A DNA stretch of 64,000 nt from an uncultured Lachnospiraceae bacterium (GCA_947626415.1 CANQSA010000002.1:124001-188000); one strand, 5' to 3'; counted from the stretch's first letter, positions 33,412 to 43,023 are shown. Notes: generated by a model not told the origin, from the sequence alone. Numbers and translations are program-made.

Positions 33412-36400
33412 TTACTTAATCGTATAATTAGTTTGTGCATTAACTTCTGTAAATCTGCCATTACCATCATTTGGTCCTACATATCCTGAAAAAGAAATCT
33501 GTTTATTTGCCAGAGTATTTACATTATAGCCAGCTACTGACAAATCAACTACATTCAATAAAATACACCCTGTATCTGTATCGGCATCATTATTAAATGT
33601 TCCAAAATCCATATAGCCACGAACTACACTGCTATCATCGATTAATTGCTTAATTTCTGCAGCTCCGGGTTCAACACTATCCCAAAGAATTCCATTTGCA
33701 TAAACTACTTTATCAGCAGAACTGTACCACGCATGGCTTCCAACACTATATTTCTTTCCATCAATATGCAGGTAAATCTGTGAATTCATACCGTTCCACC
33801 ATGCATATGCTGTTCCGCCGACAGTACTTCCATCTGAATGAAGTTTGTCCGTCTTAATAATGGACATCACATACATCTTCGTACCGTCTACTTTATAATA
33901 TGCGGAAGAATAAGTATTAGCTGCTGTCTTGATCTGCGTATAGTTTGTATTGGCAGACATCGCCAATTCATAATCTACAGTTTTTTCTGCATAGGTCTTT
34001 GTTCCGTCTGTCAAAGCAACTGTATAGGAACCTTCTACATCATGCCAGCCTTCCATTGCTTTCATAGACAACACGGCCTCTACAGTATCACCTTTATAGG
34101 ACACACTCTTGACTGTAGCCAAGTTCTTTGTGATTCCGGTTGCGGCCTTTGTTCCATTCACAGTTACATAATACTTAGAAGAGTCAATACTCTGATTTCC
34201 CTTAAATGTAACGGTCACCTCACTGGCAGTATCCGGATATGCTTTTCCGCTTACTGTTGCTGTCGCCTTAAATGGAGAATTTAGCGAATAAGTAGCTGTC
34301 CCATCCACTTCTACAAATCTGCCATTACCATCATTCGGTCCTACATATCCTGAAAAAGAAATCTGTTTATTTGCCAGAGTATTTACATTATAGCCAGCTA
34401 CTGACAAATCAACTACATTCAATAAAATACACCCTGTATCTGTATCGGCATCATTATTAAATGTTCCAAAATCCATATAGCCACGAACTACACTGCTATC
34501 ATCGATTAATTGCTTAATTTCTGCAGCTCCGGGTTCAACACTATCCCAAAGAATTCCATTTGCATAAACTACTTTATCAGCAGAACTGTACCACGCATGG
34601 CTTCCAACACTATATTTCTTTCCATCAATATGCAGGTAAATCTGTGAATTCATACCGTTCCACCATGCATATGCTGTTCCGCCGACAGTACTTCCATCTG
34701 AATGAAGTTTGTCCGTCTTAATAATGGACATCACATACATCTTCGTACCGTCTACTTTATAATATGCGGAAGAATAAGTATTAGCTGCTGTCTTGATCTG
34801 CGTATAGTTTGTATTGGCAGACATCGCCAATTCATAATCTACAGTTTTTTCTGCATAGGTCTTTGTTCCGTCTGTCAAAGCAACTGTATAGGAACCTTCT
34901 ACATCATGCCAGCCTTCCATTGCTTTCATAGACAACACGGCCTCTACAGTATCACCTTTATAGGACACACTCTTGACTGTAGCCAAGTTCTTTGTGATTC
35001 CGGTTGCGGCCTTTGTTCCATTCACAGTTACATAATACTTAGAAGAGTCAATACTCTGATTTCCCTTAAATGTAACGGTCACCTCACTGGCAGTATCCGG
35101 ATATGCTTTTCCGCTTACTGTTGCTGTTGCCGTTAAGTCAGTTCCCGGTTCCGGCGTTACCGAAGATCCATTATTCTTCACGGTTACATTATCTACTGCT
35201 GTAACAGAATTGTAACGTCCACCTCTTACATAGAGACCGGTAACATCATTGCTTTCGCCATTTACTGTAACAGTGCCAGTATAAAGAGTAGTATCACCAT
35301 TTGTAATCTTCACTGTAACCTTACCGGTCGTCTTATCAACAGTTGCGCTGATATGAACCCAGGTATCCTTCGGAATTACAACAGTATCATTTGTACCAAC
35401 AATACTCCATGTTGTACTCTTTTCCGAAGACAGTTTCAAAATATATCCAGACTCAATACCGTTATTGGCATTTCTCTTACCCTCATTATCTGCCATATAT
35501 GTACTATTACCGGCAGTTATTGCAAATTCTGTTGTCTGATTATTACCAGCTGTTAATTTTACATCGGTTTCTACAGTATAAGAATCGCCCAAGTTTAAAC
35601 CTGAAAATGTCGTATACGCAGCTCTGGAATTTTGTGTAGTATCGAGAGCAAACTCAACATAATTTGCATGTTCGTCCCCATCATTTTCAAATTTCAGGTA
35701 GCCCTGTGCATTCGGTGAAGTCCATCCGGTATCCGACAGATTGTTATAGTCTTCATAATACTCATAGCCTGAAGCATCTGCCTTCTCAACTGCTTCTACC
35801 CACAGTTCCACGTCACTAATCTTTCCGTTGAAAGGTGTATCCCAATCGAATGCGCCCTTACCGAAATTCAATTCGTCTGCAGTGTTATTCAGGAATCTCA
35901 AAACCTCTGCAAACGGATCCTGCTCAGACTTTCCGCCCGGAACTTTACCTGCGATATCATCCTGATCGTAGGCAAGTTTACCGTCAACATACACTTCAAA
36001 GCCTTTCGGTAAGATCTTAATCTCGACAGCAGTTTCCTCTGTCCCCAGGAAATCCGTTCCCGCTTTCCAGTTATTTTTATCAGAATTATCAACATTGGCG
36101 TCAAAGAAGTTGCCGGTATTATATCCCAGGTAAGAGCCGCCGGTAAACCATAAACCGTTATTGGCTCCCTTTTCATTAAATCTGAAGATATTGCTTAAGA
36201 AATCCAATGCCGTTCCGGTACGCTGTGCCTTAAATTTGATCGACACGCCGTTGTAGATTGCCAATCCGGCAGTTACATTTCGGTTATATGGATTCCGATA
36301 TGTATAAGTATTCGGCGTTCTTTCCTCACAGGTAATCTTCGCAGTTACCCCAAGCGTATACGCTTTTCCTGCATAGGTAATATCTTTGGAACCGGAAGCA

Positions 36401-38778
36401 GTAACAACCGTCTCCTCTACATCCACATAGGACAGATCCTGCGGATCATTGGTAAAGAAGTCCGCAACTTTATACATGCCGTCATGTTCTGCAAATACCT
36501 TAACCGTATAAGAAACCTTTGTCGTTGCCTCACCGTAGGTGATCGTTGCCGTCAAAGTAACTTCTGTATCCTCAGCCGGTGTTGTAACCTTACCTTCTGC
36601 AGTCAGAACAGCCGGATTGGAGGATTCCCATTGAATGGTGGTTCCGTAAGCACCGGAAGTCGGCAATGTAAAGCTGCTGACCGCACCCATCGGAACTTCC
36701 AGTTTCTCACATGTTGCCTCAACTCTGTCTTCATCTGCAAAATCGTAACGATATCCCCATACACTGACTTCATCGCTGCCTAAAACAGTAAATACAGTCG
36801 CGGTTTCATCGGTTCCTTCTTTCTTCTGCTCTAAGAACACGCCCTTATAAGTCGTATTGCCTAACTTCAAGGTTACATAAGGAGAACCGTCGGACAACTG
36901 CTTCCAGGTACCGGTTCTGGCTCCGGTAACAGTTCCGTCCGCGGCAAATGTCAGTTCCACGCCTTCTACACATTCCACATTCGCAAAATCCGTTCCGGTC
37001 TGGAATAACGTCTCATATACGCCGGCAATCTGCGCTGTTGTGATTTTCTCCGGCAATGACTCGCCGGTATATTCAAACGGCGCTGCAACCAGCCATCCGT
37101 CCTCATTCAGGAATAACTGATGTACTCTTACCTGATGCCATTCTGTCCCGTTATTAAACCTGGTATGATATACCACATAGGCTTTGCCGTCACTATCTAC
37201 AAATGCGGAGTTATGACCTTCCGCTACATAACCGTAGTCCATGAAGCTCCACTTATAATAGGACATCAGACGGTTTCCGACATGCCCGTTGGTATTGCCG
37301 GCATTACTGGATCCCGGATCTCCGGCTGCCATCGGGTATCTGGCGTCTTCTCCGCTCTCATCCACATAAGGTCCCGTGATCTCTTTGGAACGGAACACTC
37401 TCATATTATATCCGCCATTGGCAGCCAGACCGCCATAGGTAACGAACAGATAATAGTAATCTCCGATATGCTCAATATAAGATGCCTCGCCGCTGCTCTG
37501 ATTACCGCCGGCAATCTTATATCCGGTATACGGATCGGATACGCTTGATTTACTTGCGTATTTGGTATTATAGTCCCGTAATCCGGTCTTGTTATCCAGA
37601 CGGATCAGACCAATACCGCCGGACCAGGATCCATAGCTCATCCACAGGTTCCCGTCTTCATCATAAGTAACACAGGGATCGATCGCGTGCGGCTCAATAG
37701 TCGGATTACCTTTTCTGACCGCATTAGTATAACGGCTGTTCACGGTTGTCTCTCCGGTTACCTTGGTATAATCAAAGGTCGGACCGAATCCCATAGACAT
37801 ACCGGACTGAATAACCGGTCCTACATAAGTCCAGTTTCCATCCAGATGATCCGCAGTCAGCAGGCAGATCGTCGAATTCCACTTTGGACCATTGATACTC
37901 ATATACATGCACCATTTGCCCATTGCTTCGTTGTAGATAACATCCGGCGCCCACATATTTCCGTCTACATCATAACTGCTGTCCGCTTTACGCGCCCATG
38001 CTGCTTCAGCCGCAAATAAAGTTCTGAAATTCGTATTAATATTATTGGTAAAGGTCGTCCAGTTCTTTAAATCGGTAGACTTCGCCCATGCCAGATGAGA
38101 ACCGAATACATAATAAGTATCGCCTTCTTTTACAATACTGGGATCATGTACGCTGACTCTGCCGCGTTCCTGAATCGGTGACGCCGCGTAAGTCTCAGAC
38201 GGAGAAACAATCCCCACCATACTCAGTACCATAGCCGCTGTCAGCAAAGCAGACAGGCTCTTGCGAAGCCATTTCTTCTTATAACCGACAACAACCAGTG
38301 TACCTGCTGCCGCAAAGACTGCTATCCAGATCAGCATCGTAGGCGCGTCACTTGTCTGTGCCGGATTTCCCGTTCCATCGCTGTCTCCCGGCTTTACCAC
38401 AGGATCATTTCCATCACCCGGCTTATTATCATCCGGATTCTCCGGCTGTGAAAGCTGCTCCAGATTGGTAAAAATCACGTTTGCTCCTGCCTCCAGACCG
38501 TTTAAAACCGTCGGCAGTTTGTCATACCCCGGAATCTTATCTTTCAGTTCCTCCGGTATATCATAAGTCAACTCCACTTTTGTAACTGCTGCATTGGACT
38601 GACTATCTATCCCGATCTGCAGTCCAATCTCATCCCCATCTGCATATGTATCCTTATTCGTATCCACTGAAACCGTGAAATCCGATTCCGATACTTCTGC
38701 AAATGCCGTCATTGCTCCGGTTAATGCAAAGAGTAATGACAGGAAAAGCGTAAAGATTCTTTTTACACTTTTTTGCAT
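33412..38778 (-). CDS. Secreted multidomain GH43 arabinanase-like protein with internal sorting and signal segments
   Basis: 1788 residues; probably degrades arabinan or a related plant polysaccharide. Order: signal peptide (1-27, TAFA cut); small domain (28-110); Pro/Gly/Asp linker; NPAQTSDAPTM plus hydrophobic helix and GYKKK (138-169), which looks like a C-terminal sortase signal; LRKSLSALLTAAMVLSMVGI...TYA (171-198), a second signal peptide; GH43 five-blade propeller (~205-520) with VSVHDPSIV, HAIDPCVTYDEDG, SSGEASYIEHIG as the Asp/Asp/Glu sites and AEGHNSAFVD; a C-terminal beta domain as in Abn2-type endo-arabinanases; a bacterial Ig-like domain (~705-770); two LamG-like lectin domains (~785-1190); then two 288-residue repeats (1213-1500, 1501-1788) nearly identical to each other. 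No anchor at the end. Good promoter and AGGAGG site. Confidence 0.85.
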   Translation of the reverse strand: MQKSVKRIFTLFLSLLFALTGAMTAFAEVSESDFTVSVDTNKDTYADGDEIGLQIGIDSQSNAAVTKVELTYDIPEELKDKIPGYDKLPTVLNGLEAGANVIFTNLEQLSQPENPDDNKPGDGNDPVVKPGDSDGTGNPAQTSDAPTMLIWIAVFAAAGTLVVVGYKKKWLRKSLSALLTAAMVLSMVGIVSPSETYAASPIQERGRVSVHDPSIVKEGDTYYVFGSHLAWAKSTDLKNWTTFTNNINTNFRTLFAAEAAWARKADSSYDVDGNMWAPDVIYNEAMGKWCMYMSINGPKWNSTICLLTADHLDGNWTYVGPVIQSGMSMGFGPTFDYTKVTGETTVNSRYTNAVRKGNPTIEPHAIDPCVTYDEDGNLWMSYGSWSGGIGLIRLDNKTGLRDYNTKYASKSSVSDPYTGYKIAGGNQSSGEASYIEHIGDYYYLFVTYGGLAANGGYNMRVFRSKEITGPYVDESGEDARYPMAAGDPGSSNAGNTNGHVGNRLMSYYKWSFMDYGYVAEGHNSAFVDSDGKAYVVYHTRFNNGTEWHQVRVHQLFLNEDGWLVAAPFEYTGESLPEKITTAQIAGVYETLFQTGTDFANVECVEGVELTFAADGTVTGARTGTWKQLSDGSPYVTLKLGNTTYKGVFLEQKKEGTDETATVFTVLGSDEVSVWGYRYDFADEDRVEATCEKLEVPMGAVSSFTLPTSGAYGTTIQWESSNPAVLTAEGKVTTPAEDTEVTLTATITYGEATTKVSYTVKVFAEHDGMYKVADFFTNDPQDLSYVDVEETVVTASGSKDITYAGKAYTLGVTAKITCEERTPNTYTYRNPYNRNVTAGLAIYNGVSIKFKAQRTGTALDFLSNIFRFNEKGANNGLWFTGGSYLGYNTGNFFDANVDNSDKNNWKAGTDFLGTEETAVEIKILPKGFEVYVDGKLAYDQDDIAGKVPGGKSEQDPFAEVLRFLNNTADELNFGKGAFDWDTPFNGKISDVELWVEAVEKADASGYEYYEDYNNLSDTGWTSPNAQGYLKFENDGDEHANYVEFALDTTQNSRAAYTTFSGLNLGDSYTVETDVKLTAGNNQTTEFAITAGNSTYMADNEGKRNANNGIESGYILKLSSEKSTTWSIVGTNDTVVIPKDTWVHISATVDKTTGKVTVKITNGDTTLYTGTVTVNGESNDVTGLYVRGGRYNSVTAVDNVTVKNNGSSVTPEPGTDLTATATVSGKAYPDTASEVTVTFKGNQSIDSSKYYVTVNGTKAATGITKNLATVKSVSYKGDTVEAVLSMKAMEGWHDVEGSYTVALTDGTKTYAEKTVDYELAMSANTNYTQIKTAANTYSSAYYKVDGTKMYVMSIIKTDKLHSDGSTVGGTAYAWWNGMNSQIYLHIDGKKYSVGSHAWYSSADKVVYANGILWDSVEPGAAEIKQLIDDSSVVRGYMDFGTFNNDADTDTGCILLNVVDLSVAGYNVNTLANKQISFSGYVGPNDGNGRFVEVDGTATYSLNSPFKATATVSGKAYPDTASEVTVTFKGNQSIDSSKYYVTVNGTKAATGITKNLATVKSVSYKGDTVEAVLSMKAMEGWHDVEGSYTVALTDGTKTYAEKTVDYELAMSANTNYTQIKTAANTYSSAYYKVDGTKMYVMSIIKTDKLHSDGSTVGGTAYAWWNGMNSQIYLHIDGKKYSVGSHAWYSSADKVVYANGILWDSVEPGAAEIKQLIDDSSVVRGYMDFGTFNNDADTDTGCILLNVVDLSVAGYNVNTLANKQISFSGYVGPNDGNGRFTEVNAQTNYTIK
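33473..34263 (-). repeat. Tandem repeat copy 2 (C-terminal) in the arabinanase gene
   Basis: Second copy of an 864-bp in-frame direct repeat. Aligned against copy 1 (offset 864) I see no difference from 33473 to 34263; the first mismatches are T/C at 33472/34336 and C/T at 34264/35128. Both strands translate identically over the part I compared closely. Confidence 0.9.
34337..35127 (-). repeat. Tandem repeat copy 1 in the arabinanase gene
   Basis: First copy of the 864-bp repeat. Each unit encodes a beta-rich half (SGKAYPDTASEVTVTFKGN) and a second half with WWNGMNSQIYLHIDG and GSHAWYSSAD, possibly a carbohydrate-binding module; I do not recognise the family. Confidence 0.9.
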
Positions 38779-38820
38779 AAATCTACCTCCTTATACGACT
38801 ATAGTCTTATCTATTGTTTT

Positions 38821-38849
38821 ATTTTAGCATTTACCTTAGACAAATGCAA
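38821..38849 (-). promoter_or_regulatory. Sigma-A promoter of the arabinanase gene
   Basis: Minus strand -35 TTGCAT (38844-38849), 17-bp spacer, -10 TAAAAT (38821-38826) with TGC before it (extended -10). A 10-bp palindrome GACTATAGTC at 38797-38806 in the short leader could be a regulator site. Confidence 0.7.
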
Positions 38850-38884
38850 CCAAATCTTTCGTCATTTTTACTAAAATTTTGTGG

Positions 38885-38933
38885 TAAAAAAAGGATTGTG
38901 CAAACAATTTTACCTATTTTGCACAATCCTTTT
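38885..38933 (-). terminator. Terminator of the ABC exporter operon
   Basis: Arms AAAAGGATTGTGCAAA and TTTGCACAATCCTTTT around a 13-nt loop, continued on the minus strand by TTTTTTTACC. It lies just past the small coiled-coil gene. Confidence 0.85.
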
Positions 38934-38943
38934 CCGATGTTCC

Positions 38944-39180
38944 TTATGTTGTTTCCGAAATCATCTGCAGGGCTTTCGTGTAAGCCGCGATCATCTGCTG
39001 GTTGGTTGTTTCCCTGCAGGAAACGATATGCTCCAGCGACACGATCTTTTGATTGACGATTTCCGGATTGCCGTCTGCCGGAAGTTTCTCCATAGTATCC
39101 AATACATTTTTCAGATACGCGTTTTCTCTGTTAACCGCATCCAGTTTCTCCAGAATATCTTTCAGCAATGGTGTGTCCAT
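38944..39180 (-). CDS. Small coiled-coil protein co-transcribed with an ABC exporter
   Basis: 78 residues, unknown family, no signal or membrane helix. The first half has a heptad-like pattern (LLKDILEKLDAVNRENAYLK) and the whole is predicted alpha-helical; C-terminal half KALQMISETT. The start is ATG 39180 with GGAGAGG upstream; 9 extra codons upstream cover that site. It follows the second exporter gene after 52 bp and shares its terminator, so it may regulate or be carried along with the exporter. No peptide-pheromone or bacteriocin hallmark (no leader GG) is seen. Confidence 0.6.
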   Translation of the reverse strand: MDTPLLKDILEKLDAVNRENAYLKNVLDTMEKLPADGNPEIVNQKIVSLEHIVSCRETTNQQMIAAYTKALQMISETT

Positions 39181-39232
39181 ATACGTCCTCTCCTTTCTGA
39201 TCTGCACATGTATTTTCTAAATATTCCATATC

Positions 39233-41029
39233 TCAGCCGTTCTGTTTCTGCACCAGCTGATAATATCTGCCTTTCTTTTCCATCAGTTCCTCATGGCTGC
39301 CGGCCTCTACAATGCCTTTCTCATCGATAAACAGAATCCTGTCAGCTTTTTGGATCGTGGAAAGGCGGTGCGCGATCACAAAGCTCGTTCTTCCTTTCAG
39401 CACTGTATGCATCATTTCCTGAATCTGCGCCTCTGTATCCGAGTCAATATTACTGGTCGCTTCATCCAGGATAATGACCTTAGGATCCGCGAGGATCATC
39501 CGCGCAAAAGAGATCAGCTGACGCTGACCGCCAGACAGTTCACTGCCCTGCTTGGTCAGTACGGTATGATACCCCTTCGGCATCTGCATAATAAAATCAT
39601 GCGCATATACCTTTTTCGCCGCTTCCATGCATTCCTCATCTGTCGCTTCCGGTTTTGAAAACCGGATATTCTCAATGATCTCACGGCTGAAAAGGAAGGT
39701 ATCCTGCATCATCGTTGCCACCTGTCTGCGCAGAGATTCGAGCGTCACTTCCTTAATGTCATGCCCGTCTACATAAATGTGGCCGCCCTGACAGTCGTAA
39801 AACCGGCTCAACAGACTGACCATCGTAGTCTTTCCGGCTCCGGTTGGTCCTACCAGCGCAATCATTTCTCCGGGCTTTACATCCAGATTCACATGCTCCA
39901 GCACCGGCTCGCCTTCCAGATAAGAAAACGTCACATCTTCATACCGCACTGCACCGGTAATCTGCGGCAGCTCTTTCGCATCCGCTTTATCCTGAATCGC
40001 CGGTTCCTCGTACATCAGCTCAAAAATACGCTCCAGATTGGTAGTCAGCGTCGTAATGTTCTGGAACCGCTGGCAGAGGTTAAATACCGCCTCCGCAAAT
40101 GTCTGCATGTAGGTGGTAACACTGACGATCACACCCAGATTCAGCGTTGTGGGATCAGACTGGATCATTAAAAACGACGCTACATAAATCACGATCATAC
40201 AACAGATCCGAATGATACCGTGAGACATAGGGAAAATGGCTTCCCGGAAATGCGTCTCCATCATGAACGCCTTTGTACACTGATCCGTCAGGTTATAAAT
40301 GATATCTCCGTTTAAATCTTCCCGGTTAAACGCGTGAATAACGTCAATTCCGTTAATATCCTCTGCCACAAACGCGGTTCGGTTACTGTTTTTATTTCGG
40401 GTGATCCGGGCACATCGCTGCAGATTCCGGATCAGAATATATACGATCACAAGCATGGGCAGCTCGACCAGCATTACCCAGCCCATCAGACGGATTTCCG
40501 TAAAGCAGACAAATACCAGCGTAAAGATCATGTTAAACAGATTCATAATGATATTTGTCAAATGATCCACAAAAATCTGCGTGATCTCATCACAGTAAGT
40601 CGTGATACGCACCAGAATCTTGCCGGACGGACGGCTGTCATAGTAATCAAATGACAGCTGCATCAGTTTGTCAAACATATCCTTCCGCAGTTCACAGACA
40701 ATACTGTTGCCCAAGCGCAGCGTTACCCGGTTGTTTATGTAAGTTGCCACAACCTGGCCGATGATAACCGTGCTCCAGATGGAAATAATGATAACCGCAC
40801 TGATCTTAAAGTTCGGCAGCAGTTCTCCATCTTTCGGCAGCACCCGGTTAATGATCTGCATGTTTAAATATGCCGGCAGCATAGACAGCACACTGGTCAG
40901 AACCAGGAACCCCATAACCAGCGCATACGTCTTCTTATACTTCTTCGCGTACTGCAAAATATTGCGGATCATGGCAAAATTGAAGCTTCGCTCCATCATT
41001 TCATCTTCATAATAAAGATTTCTACTCAT
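39233..41029 (-). CDS. ABC exporter half-transporter (catalytically normal subunit)
   Basis: 598-residue fused membrane-ATPase half. The first ~340 residues form six helices of the type I exporter fold (ALVMGFLVLTSVLSMLPAYL is the first). The ATPase has Walker A VGPTGAGKTTMVSLL, signature LSGGQRQLISFARMIL, Walker B VIILDEATSNID and His loop VIAHRLSTI. With its neighbour it should form a heterodimer like BmrCD or TM287/288, exporting drugs, lipids or peptides; the substrate is unknown. The start ATG 41029 has GAGGAGGTGG about 8 nt upstream and overlaps the end of the other half by 8 bp; 18 more upstream codons lie in that gene and are not used. Confidence 0.9.
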   Translation of the reverse strand: MSRNLYYEDEMMERSFNFAMIRNILQYAKKYKKTYALVMGFLVLTSVLSMLPAYLNMQIINRVLPKDGELLPNFKISAVIIISIWSTVIIGQVVATYINNRVTLRLGNSIVCELRKDMFDKLMQLSFDYYDSRPSGKILVRITTYCDEITQIFVDHLTNIIMNLFNMIFTLVFVCFTEIRLMGWVMLVELPMLVIVYILIRNLQRCARITRNKNSNRTAFVAEDINGIDVIHAFNREDLNGDIIYNLTDQCTKAFMMETHFREAIFPMSHGIIRICCMIVIYVASFLMIQSDPTTLNLGVIVSVTTYMQTFAEAVFNLCQRFQNITTLTTNLERIFELMYEEPAIQDKADAKELPQITGAVRYEDVTFSYLEGEPVLEHVNLDVKPGEMIALVGPTGAGKTTMVSLLSRFYDCQGGHIYVDGHDIKEVTLESLRRQVATMMQDTFLFSREIIENIRFSKPEATDEECMEAAKKVYAHDFIMQMPKGYHTVLTKQGSELSGGQRQLISFARMILADPKVIILDEATSNIDSDTEAQIQEMMHTVLKGRTSFVIAHRLSTIQKADRILFIDEKGIVEAGSHEELMEKKGRYYQLVQKQNG

Positions 41030-42842
41030 CCATTGCCACCTCCTCGCCGACCTGACGCTCATAAATCTTCGCATACCTGCCATGCAGCGCCATCAGTTCC
41101 TCATGCGTTCCCCGCTCTGCTACCCGGCCGTTTTCCAGAAATAGGATTTCATCCATATCCTTTAAGGCACTGGCGCGATGCGTTGCGATCAGCAGCGTTT
41201 TATCTCCGCAGATCTCCTTAATATTGGCAAAGATCTTTTTCTCCGTTTCAAAATCCAGCGCGCTGGTACAGTCATCCAAAACCAGAACCGGCGCTTCCTT
41301 TAACATGGCGCGCGCGATCGAAACCCGCTGCTTCTGACCGCCGGAAAGTCCAAAGCCTTTTTCACCGACAATCGTCTGATAGCCGTCCTGCATTTTCAGG
41401 GCAAATTCATCGACTTCCGCAGCTTTCCCGTACCGCATAACCTTCTCATCCGGCGCATCCGGATCGTAAAATGCGATATTAGACTCGATGGTATTGGAAA
41501 ACAGGAATACATCCTGCATTGCATAGCCGAATTTCCGCCGCACACTGCTTCTTCTGTATTCATGGATATCTTTTCCGTCGATCGTAATCTGTCCGGCGGT
41601 CGCTTCCAGGAATGTCTGGATCGTCCGCAGCAGAATGGACTTGCCGCTTCCGGTCTTACCCATGATCCCGATTTTCTTTCCATAGGGAATATCCAATGTA
41701 ATATCCGAGATCAGTTCCCGGCTCTTCACGCCATAGTCGCGTACATACGCCGAAACATGATCCAAGCGGATATGCGGTTTGTCTCCTACTTCTTCGGTTC
41801 CGTAAGCATCTTTTTCATAATCGGTCAGATTCAGCAGCCCGAATAAACGCTGACTGGATACCACGCTGTTCTGCATTTCACCCAGACCATTGGAAATGCC
41901 GACAAACTGTCCGGCGATCATCATTAAATATGTAAGGAAACTGGTAAATTCACCGTTTGTCATGCTCATATTGACAGACAGCACAATACCAAAGATCATA
42001 CTGCAGATATACAGCGCATTTTGGATGCCGGAGTACATCATATTAAAATTGGCACGGAAATCACCGAATTCATACATCGTATTCCGCAGCGCCAGATTCC
42101 GTTTTTCAAACAGACTGGTCTCATATTCTTCCCGTGCAAACGCCTTGATCGTACGAACGCCGTAAATCGCTTCCTGAATCTCTGTCGTCAGTTCAGAGCC
42201 CCGCAGCCACTGCTGATCCCAGTACATTTTACTCCTGCGGATAAAACGCCGCGTAACGAATACATAGCACAGACCGGTAATAAACGGGAAGATCATCAGC
42301 CACACGCTCAGCCTGCACAGATACACTGCCGCGACGCTGATATATACAATGGGATCCAGCAGTCTGGGAATATAATCGGTATACAGCGTTTTCAGTTTCA
42401 CCGGATCGGAATTGGCAATGGTCAGCAATTCCCCTGCCGTATACCCCTTCAATAATTCCGCACTGGAGCCATTCAGCTTATCCAGCGCGTCATGACGCAT
42501 TTCCCGCTCGCTCTTGATTCCGAAATAATGCGCCAGATGCCAGCGTGTATAGAACGAAACCACATAGACTGCGATCATGACCAGCAGCACGCTGACCAGC
42601 CGGATCAAGATGGTTTTATAGTCGTCAACCGGCACATCCTCGATGATAAAGGAAAATAAACTGTTGTTTTCCACTGATGCAGCTCCAAACGCAGGGTTGA
42701 TAACCCGGTCGACGATCAGCGACAGGATCTGCGGCTCCATCAGCAGAATGACCATACGCAGCATACCCAGCAGATAGCAGATACAGTGGATCCATAAATA
42801 CTTTTTAAAATAGGGAAACGTATTGTGAAATAATTCCTTCAA
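41022..42842 (-). CDS. ABC exporter half-transporter (degenerate-site subunit)
   Basis: 606-residue type I exporter half. Membrane helices occupy the first ~340 residues; the ATPase has MGKTGSGKSILLR, LSGGQKQRVSIARAML and VLVLDDCTSALDFE. Here the Glu that follows Walker B in active sites is Asp (LDD instead of LDE), the usual sign of the non-catalytic site in heterodimeric exporters, and the partner's site is normal. The start is TTG at 42840-42842, with GAGGT 8 nt upstream; no ATG fits as well. The promoter lies 83-111 bp upstream. Confidence 0.9.
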   Translation of the reverse strand: MKELFHNTFPYFKKYLWIHCICYLLGMLRMVILLMEPQILSLIVDRVINPAFGAASVENNSLFSFIIEDVPVDDYKTILIRLVSVLLVMIAVYVVSFYTRWHLAHYFGIKSEREMRHDALDKLNGSSAELLKGYTAGELLTIANSDPVKLKTLYTDYIPRLLDPIVYISVAAVYLCRLSVWLMIFPFITGLCYVFVTRRFIRRSKMYWDQQWLRGSELTTEIQEAIYGVRTIKAFAREEYETSLFEKRNLALRNTMYEFGDFRANFNMMYSGIQNALYICSMIFGIVLSVNMSMTNGEFTSFLTYLMMIAGQFVGISNGLGEMQNSVVSSQRLFGLLNLTDYEKDAYGTEEVGDKPHIRLDHVSAYVRDYGVKSRELISDITLDIPYGKKIGIMGKTGSGKSILLRTIQTFLEATAGQITIDGKDIHEYRRSSVRRKFGYAMQDVFLFSNTIESNIAFYDPDAPDEKVMRYGKAAEVDEFALKMQDGYQTIVGEKGFGLSGGQKQRVSIARAMLKEAPVLVLDDCTSALDFETEKKIFANIKEICGDKTLLIATHRASALKDMDEILFLENGRVAERGTHEELMALHGRYAKIYERQVGEEVAMDE

Positions 42843-42924
42843 GCTCTTACCTCGTTTCTAAGCAGCTGATTTCCGTTTGGAGTCCATGACGCCGCCGTCC
42901 GCACAAACTCCTGTCCGAATGTGC

Positions 42925-42953
42925 ATTTTACTCGCTTTCAAAGGAATTGTAAA
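42925..42953 (-). promoter_or_regulatory. Sigma-A promoter of the ABC exporter operon
   Basis: Minus strand -35 TTTACA (42948-42953), 17-bp spacer, -10 TAAAAT (42925-42930). The leader of about 75 nt contains no recognised structure. Confidence 0.75.
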
Positions 42954-43023
42954 TAGAAAAATTTATTTTTGTTTTTGTGTAATCTTATACCACAGAAAGA
43001 GAAGGGTAAATGATACGCGGGCT

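Noticed and set aside
33838-35136. Two identical antisense frames in the arabinanase gene
   Set aside because: They are shadows of the 864-bp repeat and only confirm that both copies are identical in DNA.
33412-35150. CRISPR-like or mobile-element repeats
   Set aside because: The repeat is a long in-frame domain duplication with no spacers, terminal inverted repeats or transposase.
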